Assembly (NCBI GenBank): GCA_034620365.1
Contig: JAQGEQ010000043.1
Span: 372,001 to 436,000, forward strand
Source: Pegea sp. RAD2-039
Lineage: Eukaryota > Chordata > Thaliacea > Salpida > Salpidae
Direction: 5' to 3'
DNA length: 64,000 nucleotides
The position numbers were made by a program, and so were the translations under genes. Of this stretch, positions 1-13,600 are shown one piece after another. A model generated the notes under the pieces. The model had not been told where the DNA came from and ran no database searches. It worked only from the letters and a program-made list of their open reading frames with translations. Each line of letters begins with the position of its first letter. Position 1 is the stretch's first letter.

Positions 1-787
1 AAATTAGAATAATAAGTGTAATAATGTGATGGGTGTTAATGGTACGCTGAAAGCAAGTTTTTTGAAGCAAAGCAGAATAATTAAGTTTATAATTAACTGA
101 AGAAAGCTAAAATACGAAAACGTATTGAATATGTCATCTTAGCAGCTGTTAAGTGGAAGCAAAAATTTATCTTTGGTATAGCTAGCTTCTCGCTCATCTG
201 ATGCGACAAATGTTCAGCAAAATAATAGAGAGGAAAGAATGTCCTAATCACTGTAAAAATGTTCCAAGAGTTTTATTGATTTTCTTAGCATCAAACAAAC
301 TCACATTTTAGGAATGTGAACAAGAGTACTTCACATATAATGTCAAGAGTACTGCTCAATTTTAAACGTGTTCTAGCAATCATGCAAAGTCTACTCTTTA
401 TTTAGCTATAGCAGCAAGTCATTATCTACATGCTTTCAATTAATTTAAAAGCTCAAATCTCTATCAATACTTATTTCTAGTATGGTGGTTTCTTTATGAA
501 AAATACACAAACAATGTCCATTGGTTTGAATAGTATTGGAAAGTCCTTTAAAGAATCAGTCAGTTTTAGCTGGTGCTGGTATCAGACGCCTTTCTGTCTA
601 GTCTGTCGAAAAACTAGTTCGATGATTGTGTATGTACTTTAAAACCGCATCAACAATTCCTTTTTATGAATAGAGTCATCTTTGTTATTAAATTTTATGA
701 GATACACACCTATGCAGGTGGCATAGTTATGTTTTGATTTACAACCTATGTCAATTTGTCGATCTTTTATTCTTTATTTTGATTCAG
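1..787. other. Upstream intron of the PDZRN-like gene
   Basis: No coding exon could be supported here. The first recognisable exon starts at 788 after a CAG acceptor and begins inside a PDZ domain, so this stretch is most likely intron of the same gene. RING, zinc-finger and first-PDZ exons expected for this family must lie left of the window. Confidence 0.5.
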
Positions 788-3700
788 GAAGTCGTATTAG
801 AACGTCCATCTCTTCATCACAAGCTTGGAATTGTTCTTCGTGATCACCGAAGTCCTGCTGATAGCTCTGTATTTGTTTACATCAGTGATGTGAGTAGTTT
901 TTTCTTAATAAACAGGAACTACAAAATCTAAGATAAAATAAGATTTATTAGAAAGACTTGCTCAGTGTTTAAACATTTTACCTGCCTTTGAACAATTGCA
1001 CACCTTTGAAGTACGAACAAAGTTTCAACTTTTTCGTTTACATTTAAGAAGGTTAATTAAACTTTGATTAGTTTTTACAATCGACAATGAAATTTGCATT
1101 TTTTCCTGTGTTTATCCAACTGAATATACTTGTCACGTAAAATTAATTTAAATCAATTTGAAGAAGGAAAATAAGATGAGTTTAGTAGCAAATAATCTGA
1201 GGATTTTTTTTTACTTTTAGCAGCATTTAAAATGAGACTTCTATGATTCACACATAAAGGTTTAATAGAATAAAGCTATAATCTAAGTTACTGATAAGGT
1301 TAAGCTGGGTCCGTTGATTGAATACATGATCAACAAACGAGTTATCTCAAAAACAAAGAAGCAAAAACATGTACTGCGGATATAACATTTACAGTACAAA
1401 GGTTTAACTGGAGAATAAAATTAATCTGACACAGTTTTACTAGTATCAACTCAACTCAAAGTAAAATCTTAAACTTTTTACAAGTCGATTTCATTTTCAT
1501 CTGTTGCTTACAATCAACAATTGCTTGCTGGTATTTTTTCGGCCTATTCTCAGTAGCCCATATGTTGAAGAAAAAATGTCACAAATACATGATTATTTTT
1601 TCAATCCCTTTGAAAGAAGTAACAAACATCAACGTTTCAAACCCTATAAGCTTTCTTCAAATATGAAAAAATTTGATCCACTCTATCAGCTGCCGTGTCT
1701 AGCAGTGATTGACAAAATAATAGTGTTGCGTATGTGGTCCAAGCACGCGATTGTGAATGGCTACGGATGAGTGAGCATAGGACAGCCGTATCCGTCTGTG
1801 TAGGTAGTAAGAACAGACGATTACAGTTTGATAAACTTTCGTTATGTTTGAAAACGAATTGAAGTTTGTGGCGCCTTCCTCTTATCTTTATAAGTAACTG
1901 TATCATTGATGTTCATATATATATATAGAATATTAAGGATTTTTATAAAATAATATTAGCGAAGACTGTTATATTATTATCATTAATTATCTCTTATAAA
2001 TAGTTAGCTGCATAATCGCTACTTTAATAAATCTTCAGCATAATAATCGACAATTCTTAATTTTTTAGATTGTCAAGAACTCAATTGCTGACAAATCTAA
2101 AAGATTAAAATCAGGAGACAAAATAATTTCGGTAAGTTGCATATTCAACTAGTCTTAAGTCAAATCAATGAATTAGTAAACTTTCTTTTCTTAAAAATTC
2201 TGAAAAGTCTTCAATCTACTTTGATAAAAGACATTTTTACTGAACTTCGTGGCTAATTTGTAAAGTTATTGATTGTGGAAAGAAAAGATCCTTAGTAAAG
2301 TCCTTATACGCTCGGATTTTGTCAAGTTTGCTTGCAAATGAAAAATATTTTAGGAAGACAATTCTGTTAGGCGAGCAATTCATACATATGGACCTTCAAT
2401 ACCTCCTTATGCTTATTTTTATGTTTAAAAGACATATTGGGACTTATAAGCTTCTATAGGGTTCTAATTGTAATATAGTACTAAATAACAAAAACAGGTT
2501 CTTAGAAGTTAATTGATAAATTGATATTAAAAGCTTACAGTAGAATTGTTAGCCACATTATTTAAAAATTTCTACCGAACTAAAGTTAGAGATCAAAGGT
2601 TTTGGCTTAAAACTAAACGTTTTTTTTATTTGGACTGTTTTTGGTTTTCCTGATTTGCAAAAATCATCGCTGAGCCATTCTATTTGGGGTTTACTTTAAA
2701 TATTTTAAGATAACGATGTTGTTTATTTTCAAGTAATTATTGCATACACTAACTATCATTTGATTAATTACTCATAATACTTATATCAAATTTGAAACTG
2801 ATTATATTTATTTGAAAACAATTTACGAAAATTTTAACCGTGGCGCTTAAACTACTACTATTAACTTTACATAGCATTAGCTAATTTAATTAAGAATGTA
2901 AAAACATTTTTCATGTCATTATTAGCAACATAAGTCAAATATACTATACCACTAAAAATTCCAAGGTTAGCAATGAGCTATGAGATGAACTCGTAATTAA
3001 ACTTAAAAAGTATAATTTTCCTTTGAGGAATGCGGTAGCAAATGCTAAAATTAATGACAGCTAAGACGAAAGGTTTCTCTGGAGTGATTGAGACATTGTT
3101 TTGGTATATGTAAATGGATCTATTCTAGAATAAATGATTATAATGAAAGATCTAACTGAAAAAAATAATCCTACTTTCTTTTACTGCTTCAACCTTACAG
3201 CAAAATTAACCATAGCATTGATTGCTGAAAACTTTTGTATGCATCTGTTTTCTGTGAATACTTCTAAAATACTATATAATCACTCAATGGAATTCTTGTT
3301 ATGAAAAGTATAATATACATCGCATTATTTTAAAACTCTAGGGTAACACAACGTCGGTTTAATGACCTTGTAATCATGTAATTCTTTATTTAGATCAATG
3401 GACATAATGTAAATACGATGTCACAAGCAGCATCTGTCCTAAGCAAATGTTCTTCAGTCGCTTTCCTTCTTACTCGAGCTTACAACTCATTAGTGAGTAC
3501 ATACATGTTATACTTTTGTTCCTACTCACATTACTGTACAATATTTCATGTGTCCAAGTGTTAGATGATACAAATATTTTTATTCCTCTTCTTTTCAAAG
3601 AATTAAAATATTTAATTGAACAAATTATTAATTTGATATCTGTGAAGATTTTTATTGTATTAGTCACATTTTAATTACCGTTACGCTAGTAACGATGGTA

Positions 3701-6700
3701 CACTTAATTCAAACATAAACCCTTGCAACTGAATGCCCTCTCGCTCTCTATTCAATGCTTATACAGCTGATGAATTCTTCCAATAAGATATTTAATAAAA
3801 GTAAAAAGTTTGATAAAACGATTTTTAGCTTTACATAAAAGTTATGTCAATTTAATTAAAGATTTTTCAAATTAGCTGCACCCTTAATTTTCTTACACTT
3901 GTGACAAATTTTATGCAAAAAATGAATTGAATCGCGCATAAAAGAGACAGGAATATATAGGTGTGAGGTTCACAATAGAAACTCTTGTTTAGCCATTTGA
4001 GTGTTTGAGTACTTGTTAACTAACGTGCTTGTGCGAAAACTCAAAATAATAAACTTTTCTTTATATAGAATAGCTGCCCGCAGCACCAGCCAAGTACTGT
4101 ATCTTCACACAGCCAGCTGTCTATAAATCGAGTTATTGGGCATTATAGCACCTGCAACCATCAGAGTAACAACAGCAAAAAGGTTGGTGAAAAGTGTATT
4201 GCAAGCTGACACTCAACCCGCTTTTTTAATAACTTAAATGTTAAATAAATAGTTGTTAAATAAAATGGTAGTTTATTAAATACGACTTGTTTTAAATTTC
4301 CCTGACATATCTATTTAATGTGATTGTGTTGTTATTGAAAAAACTTCCTGGGGGTTTGCTTAGTAATTGCTAATTGTAAATATAATTTCCTACTAACATC
4401 CGTAGCTTAGTAATTACATCTCAGTTCAAACTCCACAAAAAGGATATAATAAATCAAATTAGATTTTGAATAAAGCTCAAAACACAGTCGTGAGAATTTA
4501 GTATTTATAATAAAATCAAAAGATGAAGATTATCATTAGTTACTTTAGTTTAATCTTCATTTATTTATTTCTTACTATCTATCTACAACTGCGTATAGTA
4601 GTTCTTCTCTATTTGGGTGGTCGATATAGCTTCGTACATAGATAAACCACAAAGCCCTTTTGTTAGTGAGTATTCAAGTCGTGTACATCATTCTTCACCA
4701 AACATACAAACTCAGAAAGTTATTAAACAAAAACAACTGATTCCTTATCAGAGTAATTTATAGGCTAACATCAGATTATTCGTTTAACTATCAATGAGGT
4801 TTTATTATCAATTAATTTGTTTCGTTTTTCTTTTTGTAGTCATCAATAAATACTGAGCTTCACAATAGCCAAGAAACTTTGAAAGAAATCAATACAAAGC
4901 TCTTAAAAGTAAGTGAACTATGACAAGACTTAAAAATGAAACATTAATAAGTTAATTTTCATTTCTGATAATTTTTATTGAAGTTTACTAGGAGCTCTCA
5001 GCTATTTGTGTTCTGTTAGTGAAAACGTGGGAACTGCTTTTATAGGAATTAGTTTCTCGCCACTTGATGCTAGTTAAGTCAAAAACCCTCAAAGTTTCTT
5101 ATTTTCAATTATACCCGGACATAAGCTATATTACGCAAAATCTACCCTGATAGCGTGCTACAACCGAAAAGGACTTTACAGGGCTTAACTATGTACTGAA
5201 TCTGATATAATCTCACTCTCCAAGCACAATTTACAATTTTTGATGTTGGGATAGTAGTGTATTCACCTGTCATCAGAACAGTTCAATCAACAAAAAGAGA
5301 TATTTCACTTGCGATGCTTCACTTTCATTCCAATAGATTAATTTCAACTACTTCTCTTGTTTTTAATCCTCATTTCAAAACAAACATTTTCTTCCTGAAA
5401 ATATAAGAAAGTAAACAAAATTTCGGCAACCGCATTGATCAAGATTGAAGACTTTATTGAAATTATCCAAAGTCTTAAACTAAGGCAGCTATGAAAGTAG
5501 TCCCTTTCGAGTATTCTGCTTCACAGTTATCACGTGCTTCTTGTTTGTTCAAGATATAAAATTCTACAGAGTGTATGGTGGTGCTGATAACTTCTTCTAG
5601 TTTATTCTTCTTCAACTCGTCTTGCATCAACTAGCTTTTGAATAACAAAAGAAAACCTTTCAGTAAAATTTTCATACTTGCGAACAAAGTTTTCAAATGT
5701 TGTAAAGCAGCTAATTTTCTATCAAAGGATCTAACAATTCAATTTTCTTTTACAGAAATGTACAGTTGCAAAACCTCAAACAACTACTGAGGTGCCAAAC
5801 ACAGTTCAACAAATTTCAAAGTGTGAAGAAGAATCGAACAAAGTCGTTTCCTCTCACCATGTGGCCCATGAATTTACGTTCATTCAGCCAAAAGTACTTT
5901 ACTAAGTTTTAAAAATAAAAATTAGTTTAGCTTAACTTTTTTTTTCTAAATTTCAGTCGTTTTATAATTTCAAATAGAGTTTCAACTAAAAAAAAATTTA
6001 TTTTCCGTTTATTGATAAAAGTTATGAATTTCAACATTTTTGCCAAATATTCAAGTGAAATTTAAATCATAAAGTAAAGATATTTGCAAAATAATTTGAA
6101 GCCACTTGCATATTCTCAACACTCTTTAAAACCTTTTCCTCTGCGTTTTCAGCTTCATTGATTCAGCCAATGATAATTTGAAAATATAATATTCGTTCTG
6201 AAGCAGATGTACATATTTAAAAAACGTAGAAGGCGTATAAATATGCTGCCAAAATACTAAAAAGTATTCAACTTTGTGACGTTCAATTATTTTCAGGATT
6301 ATGATCACGTTATCAAGCCAACGAGGTTTATTGGAGTTTCAGCGCATTTAAAGAACGAGCAAAAGGACTCAAAAACCCAATTGAATGAAAGCCGTTCTCA
6401 TAAGTCACAAGTGAAAAAGGATTATAGAAAAGTGAATGACCTTGAAAGGCTCGTTGCAGCTATTGAAAGTCTTGAAACGGAGCAATTGAAAGACGAAGCG
6501 TATGATGAAGAGGGTGATGAGGAAGAAGGATTAGATCTTGTTGATTCCACTTCGATTGTGGTTAGTCCTTGGGTAAAAATTGCTCGTGAGGACTATGAGA
6601 ATGTGATCCGAGCCGAAAACAGTCTTCATATTACTTCAAATGATAGTTTTGGTGATAAACAAGCTCGTTTTTCGTCACATCAGAATAAAATATGTGAAAA

Positions 6701-7331
6701 TGGGAAAAGGGAACTGAGTGTTGGAACCGATAGTACCTCATCTGCTTACAGTACTGGTGAAAGTATGAGAAGTTCTAGTACAGCAAGCGGATCTTCAATT
6801 TCAATTGTTCATGCGTCACGTGATCAGATGACTTTTGATGAAGATGAAGTTCTGATGCAGAGTAGTGAAGCTGAAAATATTGAAAGGTCTAAAGTTGATT
6901 CACCACTAGAGGGCGATGTTGCTAAAATACAATCGAATTTTGAAGCGAGAAGAAGATCTTCCGTTAAATCAGGATGGAAAGTAAAGATCCGGAAAGATGG
7001 AACTAGATACATCACAAAAAGACCCTCTCAACAGCATTCTGATAGTAACGACTCAAGAATTACTGAGTGCCAAACTCGTCAAAAGCCACAAAATCATCGC
7101 TGTGAACGTAGACGTCGTCGAAAGCAAAAGTCGCGACTTGAAGCTTTGCACGAACATTCGTGTGAGGCAGCACGGGAAAAATCATCAGAAGTGAATCGTC
7201 ATAGAGCGACACGCCGGAAACGGATGCTGCTTGGAAACTTTCAAGTTGTACAGGAAATTTTGGCGTACGGACGTTCTGGCCCGTCAGAGGCTGCAGAAGG
7301 AAATTCTCTGTTAAGCGTTACTTACATCTGA
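788..7331 (+). CDS. PDZRN3/4: PDZRN3/4-like (LNX family) protein, 3' part
   Basis: Seven exons, all joined in phase 0: 788-889, 2069-2131, 3394-3492, 4069-4182, 4840-4908, 5756-5893 and 6297-7331 (stop TGA). The first three code a PDZ domain, with KLGIVLRD, then NSIADKSKRLKSGDKII and INGHNV, as in the second PDZ of vertebrate PDZRN3. The last exon carries family signatures: a TSSAYSTGES motif, an acidic segment near LERLVAAIESLE, WKVKIRKDGTRYITKRP, a basic RRRRRK stretch, and a C-terminal NSLLSVTYI tail like the vertebrate NSFLSVTTV, a class I PDZ ligand. Known family members are RING E3 ligases and scaffolds at synapses and junctions; that role is inferred here. The linker exons 4069-5893 are poorly conserved and rest on splice sites and frame. 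Five of the six introns exceed 500 nt. Confidence 0.9.
1680..1890. promoter_or_regulatory. CpG-rich block in PDZRN intron (possible internal promoter)
   Basis: About 11 CpG dinucleotides in roughly 210 nt, in a background where CpG is rare, followed by a TATA-like TCTTTATAAG near 1884. Short open frames exist on both strands but match nothing I recognise. It could be an alternative promoter or enhancer, or a decayed repeat. Regulatory function is inference only. Confidence 0.2.
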
Positions 7332-7595
7332 ATGTGTTAACATTCGTGATTTATTATTCTTTTGTTATTTTCAACCTCAATTTTTGATTCTTCTTTCTAT
7401 GATCGAAAAACTTATTTGAATCAATCAGATTAAAATTTGTTTCGATCAAGCATCTTACTAGACTAATGGGAATTTGGTCGATGGGTTTATGGTTGTTTAC
7501 TTCAACAATCCCTTTTTCAATCACTCTTAATCGTATTTATTACTATGAAAATCTTTTTTGTTTTTTATGTGTTTTCATTTGTTTCTTTTGTCTCC

Positions 7596-7601
7596 AATAA
7601 A
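7596..7601 (+). terminator. Poly(A) signal of the PDZRN-like gene
   Basis: AATAAA inside AATAAAATAGTTTCTTAT, 265 nt after the stop codon. The same 18 bases recur downstream of the HHEX stop. Confidence 0.6.
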
Positions 7602-7631
7602 ATAGTTTCTTATTAAAGTTTTGAACGTATT

Positions 7632-10600
7632 AACTCAGTAGAAGAATAATTATCTGACATATTAGGGACTTTCTAGAGAGATTTCTTGAAATTACATAAA
7701 GCTACTTGTTAGAACCATCAACAGAAAATTTTAACACTTTTAGATAAAAATTTCAGATAAAATCTTTATTTGTATTAATAATATTTATAAGAAATGCAAT
7801 TTATATTAATAAGTAACTCTAATGCTTATAGTTTAAAAAATATTCACTCTTAATAAATTATTTCTTTTCAATCATAAAGGTTAGACGTAACAGTTTGTTG
7901 CTTACATTTATTCAAACGATAAATTTAATCTGTTTTTGCAGTCAGCAGAAAGTAGTGAAAAAATTTTTGCAAGTTGGCATATACATCAATGGCATACACA
8001 TGCATATATCATAACATAGTTAATTAAAATTCACTGATTTAAAAGTTCAAAGTTTTATAGCATAGATTCCTCATCTTTTGTATAATGCTGAGTCCTAGTT
8101 TTTCATATTTTGATTCAATATTGTGCACTTTTGAAGATCTAAAAGAATTTAGTATCAATTTCCACGAGTAATTTTTCTTAACATTTCTAATTTGTGTAAT
8201 TACATGCAGCTGCAACGCAGGAAATATCTTAATGAAAGTCAGCAATTCAAATAACAACATATTTATAGAGTCTTTCAAGATTATTTGACCAATTAGGCTA
8301 ATTGACTTAAATAATTTAGCTTTCAATTTTATCAACAGAAAATGTTTAAGTAATCATATTCTATAGAAGTAGTCTTAAGATTAGATTAAAAAAATGAATC
8401 AATGATGCTAACTTCAAATTAGATTTAAAGACTCAAAATGTTTTCTATTAAACTTTAATATACAAGTATTATGAACTTAAATGTATATTCTTTAATATCG
8501 TGAATAAAGTAAAATAATCGTTAATAACGGTAAGTTGTTTAAATCGGTGTGAACCAAATATACCACAAATTTGTATCTTATAAGATCTCTTATATAAGAA
8601 ATTTAAATTTCAAAATTCAGGTATTTGTTAGCTTAAAAAAGAAGGACATAAAAAGTTTGCAAGTAAATCTACTATCAATTGTATTTGCTGACAAAAAGGT
8701 CATTAAAGCTACAAATTTTGGTTTTGATAAGTAATATTTCAAATAGAATAACCACCAAAACTATCTTTTAACCATAAATAAAAGATCAAATGAATTTTTT
8801 GTAAATAACTTGAATTTATTAAGTTTCTTGAATCACACATAGTTAAAATTTACTATTTTTTGTAGCACGAATTGAAAAAATATTTTGTAAAATATAGTTT
8901 CAAATGTTATATTGTATTTAAAAAACAATTTTTAGAAATTTAAATTTATCAATGTAGCTTAAAACAGCATATTATTGAGATAACCAGATAGAAATAAGGT
9001 TTAATTTATATTTAAATAGTCATTTATAAATACGATTATGATGTAAATACTAAATATATCAATAATCCTAAAAGGTTTTTATTTAAACTCCCAAAAAGAT
9101 GAAGTATCGTTTATCAATATTAACTTGTTTTGAAAGAGCAAAGTAAAATAATTAAATTTAAGATACTTTTCAAATATTAATAAACCAAAAGAAATAATTA
9201 AAGCAGAAGAAACATGAATAAATCATTTCTAGTAACAAACTGGCAAATAGTAATACTTCACCTATATAATTCACCAGATAGGCATAAGTTAATTAATCAA
9301 AGTCACATTTTAGTTTAGTTCAGATTAATTAAAAGACGAATATTTCTTTTTTAACTAAAGTTTATTTTTGAGCGCTTTTTCAACAAAATTGTTCAATCAA
9401 ACGACTATATTTTCACACAATCAGCTTATTATCTAACTGAAGTTATTGAAAAAGCAAGGTAACTAAGACTTTAATTTATAATTATTAGTAAAAAGTTTAA
9501 CCAATTATTATAGCAATGTTTTGAAAACTTAACGTGTCTATTTTTTCTATATGATTTTTTTTATTTAAATCTTATTGCTGTTGTTAAACCAAACTGCCCT
9601 TTAAAATATTTGTAACAATCAATCTATATTTGAAAACTATTTCTCATTATACCAGGCGTTCTTTATTTGTGTACTAACATCGACTTTTGCATCACAAAAA
9701 AAATAACATTTGTTGAAACCATTTTTATAAAGGGCCAAATTAATGAAACAAAAGTTTTAAATGAAAATATTTTAAAGTTTATCAAAGTGTTGATGTCTTT
9801 TTATTACGCAACGATAAAAGTTATTGAAATGTTTTAAGCTTACCTCGAAGAAAACAGTAACAAATGATTTACAAAACTAACAATAATAAAAGTTTTTTAG
9901 TATATTTGTGACTAACCCTTACTCTGTAATTTCAGCAACAACAGTTTTTTTATGATGAAAGATCGAACCTTAGACGAAAGCTTATCCATCAAAACATAAA
10001 TAGATTATTTTAGTAATTGTACTCACAAAGTTGCAATCAATATTTCAATTAAACCTGAAGAATGCAAAAATTAACCTTTTTTTAATTTTCAAGTTGTAAA
10101 AATGATTCATAAAGTAGTAATTTACAATAACTATATAAATATTTTAGAACATATTTAAGTACTAAAACCATTTTATTGTTTTTTTTTAATTTCAGTTTTT
10201 CCTGATTTTTAACACAAGTACAACGGCAAAATAGTTTGCTAAAAATAAAACTAAATTTAAAGTACAAATATGATCTTATATGATGAACTTGATGATATAA
10301 AATTTATTTCTTTTGTCGTAAAACTGATTTATTTTTCAAATTCTGGAAACTATTGTACAATGTCCAAGAAAATTATTTTTTTAAACCGCCAGAATTTTCT
10401 ATAATGTAGTAATTTAAGGGCATAAAGGAACAATTTGAACTGCGAAAAATAATTAAGAAAATATGTTAATTTTGACCACATTGATCAGGTTTTTATTTTT
10501 TCTAGAAAAAATAATTTAACTAAGTTAAATTAATAATTAGGTTAATTTTTAGAGTTAAATTTTTCAACATAATTTTTCATCATATAGCACACATCAATAT

Positions 10601-13600
10601 TTTACTAATTATAAAATGTTTAAATTTTGTTTGAGGCAGCTAATATTTTGTTGGATATGTAGCAAATAACTATCAGAAAGTTAACGTGTAGAGATGTAAA
10701 AAAATTAATTTAATAGTAGTTCCTGCTGTTGTTGTTTTGAAAAAAGGAGAATAATAAGGAGAATTAAACGTTTTTTCCTTAAAAACTAACAAAATAACTA
10801 ATTCATTACTCCTTAGAGAAAATTTGTGAAGTAAGTAGTACACCAAACGACATAAAATTATTTCTACATCACATTAATCATAAAATTTCGTTTAAAATTC
10901 ATATATTTATGGATAGTATAACTAGGCTATAAAAATAAAAAGGTTTACTTTTTTCTATTAGTTTTATTCAAAATGTTAATTTTATTTATTTTTTGGTTTC
11001 TGTTTTAAGCACAAAAGAATATTTAAAGTAAAGTGTGACGAGGTCATGTTCTCAAACCAATCTTAAGCAAAGTAAGTTTTGCTTCATTGCAAATAAACAC
11101 ATGTACAAGTTTTAAAAAAATTATGAGTAGACGTGAAACGTGATAATAACAAGTATTATCTGGTTTCCTACGTTTTGTAATAATTTCATTTTAGTTGTTT
11201 TTGAAGCCATTGAAAAAGTTGTATAAGTTTTCATGTTCATTGAAAACAAGAAACTAATAAATCCAATAAAATATCATTATCACTTTGCAATCAGCTACAT
11301 ATTAATAAATTCTTTCAAACTAATCTTTATTGATCAATACACATAAATAAAGAATAAAAGTTTGAAGGTAAATCTTTTTGCTAAAAATGTTTTTGTATAC
11401 TTCTACTCCGACTGAAAACCAAAATATATTTTTGCTGTAATTTCTAAAGTCAAAGATCTGTTTATTTATTTTTTTCATTAGTTCGATTGTTAAAAATGCA
11501 AAATACTTATCATAAGTTCTTAAAGTTTTAATTTAATGAAATACAACTTAAGTACAACCAATTTTTCGTTTAGTAAATAGTTTTTCTAACTATATATTAA
11601 AATTAACGGATAACTACCGATATTTGAAAAATAAACCGTCTGGTTTTTGAAAATTATAACTGTTATTCTTGAGAATTAACTTAATTTTCTAAGCTGTTCA
11701 GAAAATGTTTTATATTTCATCAAGTTAGTACTGTTAGAATAAAGATATTGACAAAAAAGATTTTACTATTTGCCAAGATCAGTTAAGTAACTGACTTCAT
11801 TTCAAATAATAATTTTGGTGCTTGAATACTGAACGAATTTAATGATTCGAATAATTCACAAACAAAAAACTTGCTGAGAACCTACGAAAAAAATTTGGTG
11901 ATAAATGAATAAAAGAAATAAGCACTCGAATTGTTTTTATCAAAATGTTAAACATCATTGTATTGAGCTTGATAATTTATTCAATATAAGTTTTAATAAT
12001 GAACAATTTATTTCAATTTGAAATCATTTAGTAAAATTGTAAAAATCTGATTTTTTGAGACAATTTTTAGTTCAGTAATAAGTTGTCATATATTAAAAAC
12101 TACTTATAATGATAAAGGAACAATAAAGTTAAAAGCAATTAATCAAATAACATTTCACATAACTTATTCGTCGAGAGCTTTTTAATATTCTTTAAAGTGT
12201 CAGTTTTGATGTTTAGTATGAAGTTAAGACTAATTCATGTTATGGATAACCCGATTGAAAGAACAATTGTGTAAATATAAGAGTAAATGAAGCTTATGAA
12301 GTAGGTGTGTTATGTATGAATAGGCATTAATGTCCTTTCAAACCTAACTACAAAATTACATTTTTTAACATAAAAAAAGCTTCTTCTAAGAAGTTGTGTT
12401 ATCAATAAAATGTAACAGTATCATAAATTAAAAAATTGGATAAAATTGCATGTTACGTATAATGTAAGGGATTTTGTACATTTTAAAAAATTATTCTAAA
12501 AATTAAATTCTATAAACTTTTTAAAAACATATAAAAATAACAGTAGATAAAGTATAAAACTAAAGCAGGGTTATTTAATTTTCAATTTTCATTGTTAATG
12601 TATTATGTAGAACTAATTTAGCTAAAAGTATTTTATATTTTATTTAGAAAATCTAATTGAATGCAGAAGTATAAAATTTACTTGTGAGATTTTCGACATT
12701 ATCGATTCAATATCTTTTATTACTTTTTTTTTGCATTTTATACTCAATCAACTAATCAATCAAGTATAAAAGGACAATAAAAACCCTTTTTGGGGACGTC
12801 TAATTTTGTCTTCAAATTGTAATAAATCAAAAAGTACGATTTAGCAATCGTGATAAAATAGTCAGAACAAATCGAAATCTATTTGGCTGCTGGTAATTGA
12901 TTATTTTGAAAATTTTTGCAAAATATAAAAACTAATCAAACAGGGAGAAAAGATTAAAGTTTTATTGAAAAGTTTTTTGAATCTTTTGCTGTACCATTTG
13001 GATGTTTCAAAACCTTTGAAACTCATTTTTATTTACAAAAAGTCATTCGCTAATATTTGCAGCTTATTAATTTATTGAAATTGTATAAAATCGAGGCAAA
13101 GTTGAAATTTGATGTTCTATAAGTAGCTTTTATCAACTTGTTTTTTTAAAGGTGTAATATATTTGACTATCGTAATAAAACAAAAATAGAACAAAATTAA
13201 CTTAAATCAACAGTAGATTGACTATTAAGTCATGTTACAATTATATAAGTTTAATTCAAATCTAGAAAAAATTGCATTTATAGCAATTTCTATTGGAGTC
13301 TTTTGAAATAAAATAATTGATAATAAGACTTAATATAATTTAAGTTGTTTATCTAAAAAACAAATCCCGATGAAAAGTTTGAATTATAACCAACCAAAAA
13401 ATATCTGAATTTCTGTCTCGCAAATAATTGATCAGTATGCAAGTAGTCTCTTTGCCTTAATTATAAAAACAAAGTAAACTAAGTAGTGTACTTTGGCTGT
13501 TAATTTTTTCAAGGTCTATAACGTTATTGTAACATTTTTACTACTAAATTAGTGAAACAAGAAACTCTCAAAATAACGTTTTTATTTCTCTAGGTTGTCA

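Noticed and set aside
1637-1906. Overlapping open frames on both strands in a PDZRN intron
   Set aside because: No recognisable domain and no good splice context; kept only as a CpG-rich block.
1916-1926. Short (AT)n run
   Set aside because: Simple sequence of no consequence.
3675-3697. Hairpin CGTTAC-GCTA-GTAACG in a PDZRN intron
   Set aside because: A single 6-bp stem is expected by chance and has no supporting context.
10082-10267. 61-codon frame in the first desert
   Set aside because: Composition typical of chance in AT-rich DNA.
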